From contig QRDG01000068.1 of assembly GCA_012064385.1 (NCBI GenBank), forward strand, positions 1,435,349-1,499,348: a stretch of DNA of 64,000 nt, read 5' to 3'. The stretch comes from Puccinellia tenuiflora (lineage: Eukaryota; Streptophyta; Magnoliopsida; Poales; Poaceae). The position numbers and the translations under genes were made by a program. The notes beneath the pieces were generated by a model that was not told where the DNA came from, searched no databases, and was given only the letters and a program-made list of their open reading frames with translations. This document shows, piece by piece, positions 30,489 to 43,971 of this stretch (the first letter of the stretch is position 1; each line of letters opens with the position of its first letter).

Positions 30489-31410
30489 GTGGAGATATTC
30501 TTTAAACATCATCTTGTCATAATTGAGTGTGATCATTTTCACAAGATAGTATTGTTAATTATGGAAATGGTGGTGTGATTAATTCATGTGGTTGGAATTG
30601 TGTGGTCATGTGAATATTGTTGTGTGTTTGCTTGCTAAATAAAAATAAGAAGACAATTAAGTGTCACATGAAATAATAGGACCTATAATAAAAAGGTCAC
30701 ATGAAATAATAAATATTATTTCATTCCCACAAATTACTTTTACCTAAAAAGGGATCTCCATTTTTGGTAGCAGCTTTAAAAGAATTAAACACCAACACCT
30801 ATGCATGTCACCCACAACACTTTGCATACTTGCACCTCACCCTTTTCTTTTAGCATTAAAACCCTAATAGTGCCATATAGTGGCACATAGTAAAAATGGT
30901 ACCATCACCCATCTATTCAAATGCCACTCCATTTACTTGCCCACTTGCTCACCCAACATGTCCAGCACCTCCCAGCACCCCCCCCTGCACGTTCTGGACA
31001 ACACCCTAGCCATCCCATGCCCTAAACCCTAGCCCTAAGCAGCCATGCCATGGACATGGCCACCACCTTGGGCATTTGACCAACCAGCAGCAAGCCACTG
31101 CACCACCACGTCCTGGAGCTTGCCCTTGCTCCCTAGATGCTCCCCAACCCGACCCCGTAGCTCCTGGCCCCTCCCCTGCCCGCAATCGCCGGTGCACTGC
31201 CGGCCGACAGAATGTCGAGCACCTGGCGTGCACCATTAAAGCTGGCCGCCCTGGCCTGACCAGCGCCCACCCAAGACGTCCCCGACCACCACGACACGCG
31301 CCACGCCACCCTCGACCCGCTGCCACCGCGCCCGTGCCTCCCCAGCCCCTGCACGTCGCGACCCAAGCACGCTGCACACTGCCGGCCGCTGCCCCGAGCC
31401 ACCCCTCACC

Positions 31411-31418
31411 TATAAGAG
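31411..31418 (+). promoter_or_regulatory. TATA box of LARD LTR1
   Basis: TATAAGAG in CTCACCTATAAGAGGCCAC, conserved at 39838, 48395 and 56985 in the other LTRs. It sits in a CpG-rich block of about 900 bases (30960-31900). Confidence 0.65.
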
Positions 31419-31950
31419 GCCACGACCCCTCTCCTGCACCCTCTCCATGTCATTTGCACCCCCACACCACCTCTCTCCCACCTCCAGCAAGATCCGCCTC
31501 TCCCTCGTCCTCTGCCGGCGAGGAACGCGAGATGTCCATCTCGGTTCCGCGAGCCTGCGCGAAAGATTGCCGTCGACTCCGTCCATCTCTCCTCTCCCTC
31601 TCTGCACCTTCGTCTTTCCCTCCTCGAGGTCTATCTCATGGACGCCTCTGTTTTTTACTAGGGACACCGGAGCTTCGGAGGCCGTGGCGTGCCCGTCGCG
31701 GACGTCCTCGACCTCGCCATCATTTGGAAGCTCCCCATCAAGCACCAGTGCCATCCCCATCGTCCCCAAGCACGCTCAACTCCTATGCACCCTCCGCATC
31801 GCCTCCCGTAGCCCCCACGGTGAGGGCCTGCTCCTCCCCGTCGAATCCATGCTTGTGTACGTGTTCTGGACGTCCTGAGCTAGGAGATGCACAGCAGCCG
31901 TCGCTCTCGCGATCAACGGCTGATGTTGTTTCCTGCCCGTTTTGAAATAC
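31419..31950 (+). other. GC-rich block of LARD LTR with spurious ORFs
   Basis: Long ORFs here (for example 31076-31945 and 31447-31878) have low-complexity Pro/Ser/Arg-rich translations. Their frames are broken by one-base indels in one or more of the other three LTR copies, so they are not supported as genes. They more likely reflect a transcribed leader downstream of the TATA box. Confidence 0.6.
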
Positions 31951-34900
31951 TATGAAATCTTCCAAGTCAGAAACTGTAGTAATTCGTGCCAACTTTAGAA
32001 ACCTTTTTCCCGATGATCCACTTTACCAAAGTGGTAAATTTGGTCTTTTTGGAAAGAGGAGATTATCTACTTTCATAACCAGGAAATATATTTTTGTTAT
32101 GACTAGTCCAAGTTAGTAATTTGTCTGGCTAAAGTTGCTATCCAGTGCAGTTTTTCTATTTTGTCTGAGGCTGTTAAAAACATGCTGGTTTTAACTGGAT
32201 TTTGTGAGTGACCTAGATTTAGTTAGAAACTAAACTTTGTATAATGTGTTAGTATGGTTATAGTAATGACATGATCAAGTGGTAGGACCCCAAATTAAAT
32301 TTTATACAAAAAGAGATAATCTACGCAAAATGGCTAAGCAATAATTTCCACCACAAGAAATAACAGATATAGCCAACTTCCCATGCAAATTCCTATTTAA
32401 CCAGGGGCCTAAAAATAGCAAAATAAATGATTGTAGCTAGTATAACAAGCCATCTTAACATTGATGCAGACCACGTTCATTTTGGACATCTCTCCAGTTC
32501 AAAATCAAAATGACAATTGTGTTAGTTTTAACTGAAAACTCTGAAAGGTTATTTTTATACCATCTTTGGGAGATGTTTCCTAAAATTTGGTTTAACCACA
32601 AATACCAAACTAAAATGGTATCAAAAGTACATCAACTAGTCTACCCAATTCCACTGGTTTTATTCCATTTGGTGTTGTGGTTAAGTCAGTAGAAAATTAT
32701 CAAATCAGTTAAGTTGTAAAACTTAAAAAGGGAATTTCTCTGCCAGAAAATTTATCCAGACTTTGAAAATTAATATCTCGAGATCTAGGAATCCAAATTA
32801 AGAAAATGAGTATGTTCTGGAAAGCTTATGAAATTATCTAACTCACTAAAGTGGTTTCACCCCATTTAGATTAATAAATAAATAATGATATTCAAAATGC
32901 CACAGAAGGTATAAAACCTAAACTTGTTTGTTTCTGATACTCTATTAATCCAAATGAGGTCAAACCAATTTTGTTAGCTCACATTTAAGCAATACTAGTT
33001 AGCCCTAAGAGGATTTATCTTTTGAGCAATATTAACTTGAGTTGTAGCAAAAACAAGAAAACTAACCTTCTGGATAAAAACATTTATATAGGGAGTTTAA
33101 TAACCTCAATTGAATTAAATCCAATTGGGTTGTCTTCTACACATTAGTAGCTATCCGTAGAATTTTAGTTCCTATTTTTGTGACCAACAGAACACAAGTT
33201 ATGCAATTAAACATGCACCACTAGTTTCTGCCATATTTAAGACCTAATTAAATAATAGTTAATTCAATTAAATTGAAATCAAATTGGGTTGCCTTGTGAG
33301 TGCAGTAGCTATGTGTGATGCATGAGAGTGATTGTGATGCTTGATTGAGTAGTTTAGTAATGGTATGTATTGCTTGTTTATTTTGATGATTAGATTATTT
33401 TGTGTGATTAATAAAATGACCTTGCTCGTTAAACTTGGCTATATTTAAGTTGAGTATTAGCTCGAGTATCTTGTTAATGTCTCTACCTTAGATTGGTGAG
33501 ATATTTTGAATTACAGAAAAGAGTTGGTAGCTTAACTTTTGTCTGAAGTATTTCTTGTTTAAATAAAGATGCTTAATCACAACTTTAATCATACTATTAT
33601 AAACATGAGTAGTGAGGTGATTGCCAAACTTGTTTGTTAAATAATAGTTTTCCATCATGATTGTTGTCTGTTAGTAATTGCTTGATGTTTGTTGTTGGAG
33701 TGTTCTACTGTATGTTGATTGTGTTCTTTCCTTTTTGCGACGCTAGATATAAACGCTACCTGGGTTATATTGGAAAGGATTTATTGGAGAAGAATCAGAG
33801 TTTATTTCTTTGATCAGTGAGGAGAAGTCCAGGGACATTATGCTGGAAACAGGCAAGCTACTTCTCTGAGCTTGCATTTATATATGTCTATTTTGATTTA
33901 CATGTTTTACCTATACAAAGCATAAATGACTTAAGTGGTTTTTGCCACTAAAGCTGTTATTTTGAAAACCCTTTTCCAAAATACAAATATATTATTCTAA
34001 CACCCTATATGGAGGTATTGGGTGGAAAAATTCTTTTTCAAACTATAGGATGGGAAAAGAAAAATATTGTTTACTCAAAACTCCTTTGAAAATACTTTTG
34101 TGGTTATGGAATGCCACGATGTTGGTGTGAAAATGGAGAAGTGGTGAATGGTGATGTTTATGAAAAATGCACATTGTGTCCTAGTACTATGATGACCAGC
34201 CAATAACCTGTGCGACCACATCTACCCACATATGGGAAAGGGCGTAGTCATATAATTTGCTCCTGCTAGTACTGGATGCCTCAACAACGAGGATGACCTC
34301 GTTCCATGAGGGGATGGTCATGGCGACCTACCCCCTGACCCGGGTCCCGGCAATCTGATGGATTGAGGGATTGAAGGTCCACCTTTGGGTCGCCGGATAG
34401 AACTACGAGTCCTCACATCTAGGTTCCTTGACGAAGGATCTTGTACTAGGTGTGGAGGGAATGGTGATTTCGTAGCGGTAGGGTCCTATACTAGCATGAG
34501 CAAAGGACAGGCTATGGTCGGTGGCTCAACTTCGCATACACCTTGTATGGCGGGACGTGGCAGACACGATGAGCTACCGGATGGGTGTGGGAAAAGCGTG
34601 CTACCTCTGCAGAGGGTAAAAACTATTTGAATAGCCGAGTCCTCGGATATGGACAGTTGGGAGGCTATACTAGACTATGTGCAAGTTTTGGAAAAGATTT
34701 GAGATTTGAAAGAGAAAATGAAGTGGAGGATGTTTTATGCAACTATGCCAGTGGGCAGGCATGAGGTTGTTGAGATTTATTGACCATCAAGGGTTATGGT
34801 CGAAAAAGGAGGAGTTTTGGGGAAATAAACAAAATGGTGATTTTCCGGGAAAAGTGTTTTTAAAAGGGACTTCTTACCTCTTTCAACAAGCATCTACTTT

Positions 34901-35551
34901 CGGGAAAAACGTTTTAAAAATAGATTTCTTACAAAAACCGATTTATGGGAAAAGATCGAAAAGCCTTCTTTTCTTTTAACAAAGGCTATAGATGTTTTGA
35001 AAAATATACAAGGATTATGAAAAGTTATAAAATTTCTCTTATTTTTCTTCAACAAAAGTTATAGAGTTTTCAGACAAAGTTTTATTAAACAAAAGTCTAT
35101 CCTTCTCTTTTCAATAAGGATAGAGTTTTCAAAGCAAACAAAGTTTTACTTAAACTATAAAAAGTGTAGTGCATGCTCATTCGGGGGGAGTAGTTTGCGA
35201 GTACAATCAAATGTACTCACATTGGTTTCGTCCCTGGCTATTGTCTTAGCCAGATTTTAGGGAAGGGCAGCTTGAAGAAGGAGAAGGAAATGACGTCAAT
35301 GCGAACTAGGGCGCTTCCCAGTCAGTTGCCTGTAGGGTTAAGGCGAATGACTTGGGCTCCACGTTGTTTGGTGATTTCCGCTGCAAGTACCTATTGAAGA
35401 GTATGACTTCAATCCAGTAAGTAAATTACTTCGGTATGTATGGATGTTCTTTGATTACCAGTTTGATTGTGCTCAGCGACACACTGATCATGGGATCGCT
35501 GATGTAGGCACAAGGGTATTTCGGACGGCTAGTCCGGGGTCCCCACAGACT

Positions 35552-35563
35552 TGGTATCAGAGC
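35552..35563 (+). other. LARD primer-binding site 1, tRNA-iMet
   Basis: TGGTATCAGAGC four bases after the LTR end. Confidence 0.92.
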
Positions 35564-38366
35564 AATCATGACTATAGGAGACCTTAGTTAGCATGGACGT
35601 TAGTTAGGAAAGCAAATATTTTTGTTAAAAATATATTACTACCAAAATATATTTTTATCTAGAGGAGTCCTAAAAATGGCTTCGCTCTTCTCATCTCCTC
35701 AAACATTTCAACGTCTTACCCCTCTATTTTAAGATTTTCCAAGGAATCTTCTTTTATCTCTTACCCGTTCAAACCAAGAGTATACTTGACGATGAACCCA
35801 AGTGAGACCTAATTAGTTAGCACCCACAAGAAGAAGCTTCCATCACAAATACTCAACATTCAACCTCAGGGTGGTTGAATTGCAAATGCCAAGATCGTCA
35901 ATGCCAACAAAGCAAGAGACCTCCGAAGACCTCAGCTCAACATCAACAATTCTACTCAAGTTGCAACTTCGACGACCTCAATTTCTCCGGTGGAAGACTA
36001 AGGCAATGAAATGAAGACTTCACCAACCATGTTTAACAAAGACCCATAGGAAAACTTATGATAGGAACTTTGGTTACTCCGACTACCACGAGTATTAGGC
36101 GTCCGTTGGTACTAGACGTACCCTTCTGTGCACCTTGCTTGTGTGTACTCTGCTTGTGTGTTGTTTGTGAGATGGAAAAAGGAGCTTTCATAAAAAAAAA
36201 GTTTAGTTTCCTTTTGCCACCTAACAATTTTGACCTCTTCGCCATAGTTGTACCTTGTTGCGGATGTAAACCCGCCAAGGAAAATCTTTCTAAAATATTT
36301 TTCCCTCTCATCTAAACCATCTCCCGTTAAGATCTGACAGTTCCGCAAGATACAAAAGACCCCCGATCCTTAGCCAAATAGCCGGAAATTTTTGTAACCT
36401 AACCGGCAAGTCAGACAATGGACTTCATGCACCATCTGGAGCAAGTGCGTCAAGATCTTGAAGGAAACTGCAATTGTACGCCAACCTCGTGAAGACACGA
36501 GGCTCACTTCGCAAAATTTACTTGTGAGATTACAAGAATACCACACTAACTTATCGTATCTAACTTTAGGTTAGCAACTGACTCCAGCCCATGATAGTAC
36601 CAACTAATCTTCTAGGACCACAAACCTGACATGAAACGAGGACATAAGGAGACTCATTTAGAATTGGTAACTAGAGGAACTCAGGGAGTGCATAAAAGTT
36701 GCTATGAAGATTCGAGCTCAGAGACCGACGGTAATGATGGATTTCAAAGAGGATCATGTACCTACCTGCTTGACGAGCAGTTAGTGGCACCTTAATCCCT
36801 TGCGCTAACCTTGCTAGGTTTGACCCACCCAAATTTGTCCCGTGAAATAAGACTAACTCCCACCTATCACCGCAAACTCGGGAAAGATGGATGAGAACCC
36901 TAGCTTGCCGCTGATTTTCTGAAGATTATATGAAGCCTCAAGCACAATACTTATCCAAGGGAGATCGCCACCAACCAACCCGAAGGAAACCAACTTAAGA
37001 TTGTCAACATGGAGTTACCCCAGGAAAAAGGATGCACCGACGTCATCTGCAGAACAACAATCTTAGTTCAACCGGGATCAACTAGTCAAAACAAGAAAGA
37101 CAGAGATACATGTTTGGGAACCCAACTGGTGTGAAGATTCTTCATAACCTCTTCTAAAGTCCATTAAGCCGTGACTTTTTAAACAAACTTACCAAATTCT
37201 AGATTAACATCTAACCCCAGTCCTGTGATGGTACTACTGGCCTATCTAACCACAAGTTTGACAAAAAGAGAGGTGATATAGAAAGAATCATAAATAGTTG
37301 GTAGTGAGAAGATCGCCATCATCAAGGCCGAAGTCAATCAACACTGAAGACCATCTGCGCGGAATTGAACCAGGAAACAAGCACCATCAACGCTACCTAT
37401 CGAGCAATCATCCTGTTCAACTGGCCTCGATCAATCACACCAAAGGAAGATTCAAGAAAGCACGAACATCGACTACTGACATGAAGCTCTTTCTCTAACT
37501 TATTAAGAGTAAATGAGAACGCAACCCTTGTACCCTCGTCGAACAGCAAACCAAACCACTTACCTTTAGGGTCCTTGTGCTGACTTTTAGATTCCTCTGG
37601 AAGCTCGATAATCTAGACTGTACTTCCTAAGGCTCTTACCAACGCTTCATGAAGCTCAAGAACCAAGGAAGTAAGCAATGAAGTTCCTCCATTACTCAGC
37701 TAAAGAAGCACAAAGATGAAGACAAATCACCAATGGAATACTCCGAAGAATCAAACAATGTAAGCGCCTGCTACGGACAACATCAACCACCAAGCAAGTC
37801 CAGACGAATTTAGACGTTTATAACATCCTTTTTCTAATTAGAAACCGGAGAGAGTTGAGTACGCAGACTCGAGGCATCCTGAAAACCACGCGTCCCCATC
37901 TGCGACCCTCGTAAGGAGAAAATAGTATGAAGTGATATCTGCACCAACCCCAAGCCCCAAGGAGTGGCAAACAAGACGAAGATCGTCAAGAAGTACAATG
38001 CCTCCAAGTCAACTCCAACTGCAACTTCAGCAAGACCGATAAAAACCCCCTTTAAGGGGGGAAGACCTGCAATGGGTATACAAGAACGTGGTAATAATAG
38101 TTCCTTGCACCTCAGCCCCGTAGAAACTAGAAACAGCCAACCAAGACTATCCATCAGCATCGATCGTCAAGTCAACCCTATCATCCAGGATCTGAACCCA
38201 TCAGGGAACATTATCGACAAGGAACGACCTCGCGAAATCAAATTGTCACGATCTCACCTGGCAACCCCACTGAAGGAGCAACGACCTCGGAAGTATAGCC
38301 AGCCCAAAACCCGTGCCCTCATACTTCCCCATACCCCGGGCAAAATCTCGGGACGAGATTTATTTT

Positions 38367-38381
38367 AAGGAGGGAAGGATT
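38367..38381 (+). other. LARD polypurine tract 1
   Basis: AAGGAGGGAAGGATT, directly before LTR2. Confidence 0.88.
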
Positions 38382-41300
38382 TGTAACATCCCAAATTGAT
38401 AATAAGAATTTAACAAGACCCAAATTCAGAACCAACAAAAACTTTTGAAATACTTCATTATTGATTGTGTTTTTCTGTATATTGTTTGTTTGAGCTTGTG
38501 TGACTTGATGTATATGCTTGTTTGACTGGTGAATATTAATCCAGGAACACAACCCAAGTAAAAATATATTAAACTTTGGTGATCATGTTATGACAAGAAT
38601 ATACTCCAGATATCTTTCCCATTCTTATTTGGCCCAAGACCATTTCAATGATGCTTGGTTTTGGCAACAACCAAAACATCCATTATTGTGAAGGTAAAAA
38701 TGATTCCCAAAATTATGTTTTCCCAGAATGTGGAGATCTATATGATATCTCCTGTCTATTTTTCAAATCATGATATTTTGCATGCATATGCAACTCCCAA
38801 TTTATAAACTCTGATTTCCACTCCATTTTGAACACAACACTAGTGGGAAATATATTACCCCACATATTTCCTTTCTCAAACCTTTTTGAAAACTATTAAG
38901 TGGTGAGTGGAGATATTCTTTAAACATCATCTTGTCATAATTGAGTGTGATCATTTTCACAAGATAGTATTGTTAATTATGGAAATGGTGGTGTGATTAA
39001 TTCATGTGGTTGGAATTGTGTGGTCATGTGAATATGTTGTGTGTTTGCTTGCTAAATAAAAATAAGAAGACAATTAAGTGTCACATGAAATAATAGGACC
39101 TATAATAAAAAGGTCACATGAAATAATAAATATTATTTCATTCCCACAAATTACTTTTACCTAAAAAGGGATCTCCATTTTTGGTAGCAGCTTTAAAAGA
39201 ATTAAACACCAACACCTATGCATGTCACCCACAACACTTTGCATACTTGCACCTCACCCTTTTCTTTTAGCATTAAAACCCTAATAGTGCCATATAGTGG
39301 CACATAGTAAAAATGGTAACCATCACCCATCTATTCAAATGCCACTCCATTTACTTGCCCACTTGCTCACCCAACATGTCCAGCACCTCCCAGCACCCCC
39401 CCCCTACACGTTCTGGACAACACCCTAGCCATCCCATGCCCTAAACCCTAGCCCTAAGCAGCCATGCCATGGACATGGCCACCACCTTGGGCATTTGATC
39501 AACCAGCAGCAAGCCACTGCACCACCACGTCCTGGAGCTTGCCCTTGCTCCCTAGATGCTCCCCAACTCGACCCCGTAGCTCCTGCCCTCCCCCTGCCCG
39601 CAATCACCGGTGCACTGCCGGCCGATAGAATGTCGAGCACCTGGCGTGCACCATTAAAGCTGGCCGCCCCGGCCTGACCAGCGCCCACCCAAGCCGTCCC
39701 CGACCACCACGACGCGCGCCACGCCACCCTCGACCCGCTGCCACCGCGCCCGTGCCTCCCCAGCCCCTGCACGTCGCGACCCAAGCACGCTGCACACTGC
39801 CGGCCGCTGCCCGAGCCACCCCTCACCTATAAGAGGCCACGGCCCCTCTCCTGCACCCTCTCCATGTCATTTGCACCCCCACACCACCTCTCTCCCACCT
39901 CCAGCAAGATCCGCCTCTCCCTCGTCCTCTGCCGGCGAGGAACGCGAGATGTCCATCTCGGTTCCGCGAGCCTGCGCGAAAGATTGCCGTCGACTCCGTC
40001 CATCTCTCCTCTCCTCTCTGCACCTTCGTCTTCCCTCCTCGAGGTCTATCTCATGGACGCCTCTGTTTTTTACCAGGGACACCGGAGCTTCGGAGGCCGT
40101 GGCATGCCCGTCGCGGACGTCCTCGACCTCGCCGTCATTTGGAAGCTCCCCATCAAGCACCAGTGCCATCCCCATCGTCCCCAAGGCACGCTCAACTCCT
40201 ATGCACCCTCCGCATCGCCTCCCGTAGCCCCCAACGGTGAGGGCCTGCTCCTCCCCGTCGAATCCATGCTTGTGTACGTGTTCTGGACGTCCTGAGCTAG
40301 GAGATGCACAGCAGCCGTCGCTCTCGCGATCAACGGCCAGGTTGTTTCCTGCCCGTTTGAAATACTGTGAAATCTTCCAAGCCAGAAACTGCAGTAATTT
40401 GTGCCAACTTTAGAAACCTTTTTCCCCGATGATCCACTTTACCAACGTGGTAAATTTGGTCTTTTTGGAAAGAGGAGATTATCTACTTTTCATAACCAGG
40501 AAATATATTTTTGTTATGACTAGTCCAAGTTAGTAATTTGTCTGGCTAAAGTTGCTATCCAGTGCTAGTTTTTCTATTTTGTCTGAGGCTGTTAAAACAT
40601 GCTGGTTTCAACTGGATTTTGTGAGTGACCTAGATTTAGTTAGAAACTAAACTTTGTATAATGTGTTAGTATGGTTATAGTAATGACATGATCAAGTGGT
40701 AGGACCCCAAATTAAATTTTATACAAAAAGAGATAATCTACCAAAATGGCTAAGCAATAATTCCACCACAAGAAATAACAGATATAGCCAACTTCCCATG
40801 CAAATTCCTATTTAACCAGGGGCCTAAAAATAGCAAAATAAATGATGTAGCTAGTATAACAAGCCATCTTAACATTGATGCAGACCACGTTCATTTTGGA
40901 CATCTCTCCAGTTCAAAATCAAAATGACAATTGTGTTAGTTTTAACTGAAAACTCTGAAAGGTTATTTTTATCCCATCTTTGGAGAGGTTCCTAAAACTT
41001 GGTTTAACCACAAATACCAAACTAAAATGGTATCAAAAGTACATCAAACTAGTCTACCCAATGCCACTGGTTTTATTTCCATTTGGTGTTGTGGTTAAGT
41101 CAGTAGAAAATTATCAAAATCAGTTAAGTTGTAAACTTAAAAAGGGAATTTCTCTACCAGAAAATTTATCCAGACTTTGAAATTAATATCTCGAGATCTA
41201 GGAATCCAAATTAAGGAAAATGAGTATGTTCTGGAAAGCTTATAAAATTATCTAACTCACTAAAGTGGTTTCACCCCATTTAGATTAATAAATAAATAAT

Positions 41301-43955
41301 GATATTCAAAATGCCACAGAAGGTATAAAACCTAAACTTGTTTGTTTCTGATACTCTATAATCAAATGAGGTCAAACCAATTTTGTTAGCTCACATTTAA
41401 GCAATACTAGTTATCCCTAAGAGGATTTATCTTTTGAGAATATTAACTTGAGTTGTAGCAAAAACAAGAAAACTAACCTTCTGGATAAAAACATTATATA
41501 GGGAGTTTAATAACCTCAATTGAATTAAATCCAATTGGGTTGTCTTCTACACATCAGTAGCTATCAGTAGACTTTTAGTTCCTATTTTGTGACCAAACAG
41601 AACACAAGTATGCAATTTAAAAATGCACCACTAGTTTTCTGCCATATTAAGACCTTAATTAAATAATAGTAATTCAATTTAAATGAAATCAAATGGGTTG
41701 CCTTGTGAGTGCAGTAGCTATGTGTGATGCATGAGAGTGATTGTGATGCTTGATTGAGTAGTTTAGTAATGGTATGTATTGCTTGTTTATTTTGATGATT
41801 AGATTATTTTGTGTGATTAATAAAATGACCTTGCTCGTTAAACTTGGCTATATTTAAGTTGAGTATTAGCTCGAGTATCTTGTTAATGTCTCTACCTTAG
41901 ATTGGTGAGATATTTTGAATTACAGAAAAGAGTTGGTAGCTTAACTTTTGTCTGAAGTATTCTTGTTTAAATAAAGATGCTTAATCACAACTTTAATCAT
42001 ACTATTATAAACATGAGTAGTGAGGTGATTGCCAAACTTGTTTGTTAAATAATAGTTTTCCATCATGATTGTTGTCTGTTAGTAATTGCTTGATGTTTGT
42101 TGTTGGAGTGTTCTACTGTATGTTGATTGTGTTCTTTCCTTTTTGCGACGCTAGATATAAACAGCTACCTGGGTTATATTGGAAAGGATTTATTGGAGAA
42201 GAATCAGAGTTTATTTCTTTGATCAGTGAGGAGAAGTCCAGGGACATTATGCTGGAAACAGGCAAGCTACTTCTCTGAGCTTGCATTATATATGTCTATT
42301 TTGATTTACATGTTTTACCTATACAAAGCATAAATGACTTAAGTGGTTTTTGCCACTAAAGCTATTATTTTGAAAACCCTTTTCCAAAATACAAATATAT
42401 TATTCTGACACCCTATATGGAGGTATTGGGTGGAAAAAATTCTTTTTCAAACTATAGGATGGGAAAAGAAAAATATTGTTTACTCAAAACTCCTTTGAAA
42501 ATACTTTTGTGGTTATGGAATGCCACGATGTTGGTGTGAAAATGGAGAAGTGGTGAATGGTGATGTTTATGAAAAATGCACATTGTGTCCTAGTACTATG
42601 ACGACCAGCCAATAACCTGTGCGACCACATCTACCCACATATGGGAAAGGGCGTAGTCATATAATTTGCTCCAGCTAGTACTGGATGCCTCAACAACGAG
42701 GATGACCTCGTTCCATGAGGGGATGGTCATGGCGACCTACCCCCTGACCCGGGTCCCGGCAATCTGATGGATTGAGGGATTGAAGGTCCACCTTTGGGTC
42801 GCCGGATAGAACTACGAGTCCTCACATCTAGGTTCCTTGACGAAGGATCCTGTACTAGGTGTGGAGGGAATGGTGATTTCGTAGCGGTAGGGTCCTATAC
42901 TAGCATGAGCAAAGGACAGGCTATGGTCGGTGGCTCAACTTCGCATACACCTTGTATGGCGGGACGTGGCAGACACGATGAGCTACCGGATGGGTGTGGG
43001 AAAAGCGTGCTACCTCTGCAGAGGGTAAAAACTATTCGAATAGCCGAGTCCTCGGATATGGACAGTTGGGAGGCTGTACTAGACTATGTGCAAGTTTTGG
43101 AAAAGATTTGAGATTTGAAAGAGAAAATGAAGTGGAGGATGTTTTATGCAACTATGCCAGTGGGCAGGCATGAGGTTGTTGAGATTTATTGACCATCAAG
43201 GGTTATGGTCGAAAAAGGAGGAGTTTTGGGGAAATAAACAAAATGGTGATTTTCCGGGAAAAGTGTTTTTAAAAGGGACTTCTTACCTCTTTCAACAAGC
43301 ATCTACTTTCGGGAAAAACGTTTTAAAAATAGATTTCTTACAAAAACCGATTTATGGGAAAAGATCGAAAAGCCTTCTTTTCTTTTAACAAAGGCTATAG
43401 ATGTTTTGAAAAATATACAAGGATTATGAAAGTTATAAAATTTCTCTTATTTTTCTTCAACAAAAGTTATAGAGTTTTCAGACAAAGTTTTATTAAACAA
43501 AAGTCTATCCTTCTCTTTTCAATAAGGATAGAGTTTTCAAAGCAAACAAAGTTTTACTTAAACTATAAAAAGTGTAGTGCATGCTCATTCGGGGGGAGTA
43601 GTTTGCGAGTACAATCAAATGTACTCACATTGGTTTCGTCCCTGGTATTGTCTTAGCCAGATTTTAGGGAAGGGCAGCTTGAAGAAGGAGAAGGAAATGA
43701 CGTCAATGCGAACTAGGGCAGCTTCCCAGTCAGTTGCCTGTAGGGTTAAGGCGAATGACTTGGGCTCCACGTTGTTTGGTGATTTCCGCTGCAAGTACCT
43801 ATTGAAGAGTATGACTTCAATCCAGTAAGTAAATTACTTCGGTATGTATGGATGTTCTTTGATTACCAGTTTGATTGTGCTCAGCGACACACTGATCATG
43901 GGATCACTGATGTAGGCACAAGGGTATTTCGGACGGCTAGTCCGGGGTCCCCACA
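38382..43955 (+). repeat. LARD LTR2, full length
   Basis: 5574 bases, TG...CA. It differs from LTR1, LTR3 and LTR4 by many single-base indels, often in short homopolymers, between about 39300 and 41700. TATA box at 39838-39845. Confidence 0.93.
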
Positions 43956-43959
43956 GACT

Positions 43960-43971
43960 TGGTATCAGAGC
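43960..43971 (+). other. LARD primer-binding site 2, tRNA-iMet
   Basis: TGGTATCAGAGC four bases after LTR2. Confidence 0.92.

Larger units (their letters stand above)
30489..35547 (+). repeat. LARD LTR1, 5'-truncated
   Basis: Corresponds to LTR2 from base 38907 onward and lacks the first 525 bases. The break with the host LTR occurs at a shared GTGGAGATATTC/GGTGGAGATATT string. TATAAGAG at 31411-31418 is the likely promoter. The AT-rich half contains no gene. Confidence 0.9.
35548..38381 (+). mobile_element. LARD internal domain 1, non-coding
   Basis: 2834 bases from primer site to purine tract. ORFs are short and not shared in frame with the other two copies. It lacks the SINE present in internal domains 2 and 3: the empty site reads GTGTGAAGATTCTTC at about 37130. 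Confidence 0.88.

Noticed and set aside
31076..31945. 289-residue ORF in LARD LTR1 as a gene
   Set aside because: Low-complexity Pro/Ala/Ser translation, broken by indels in the other LTR copies, and located in a GC-rich LTR block.
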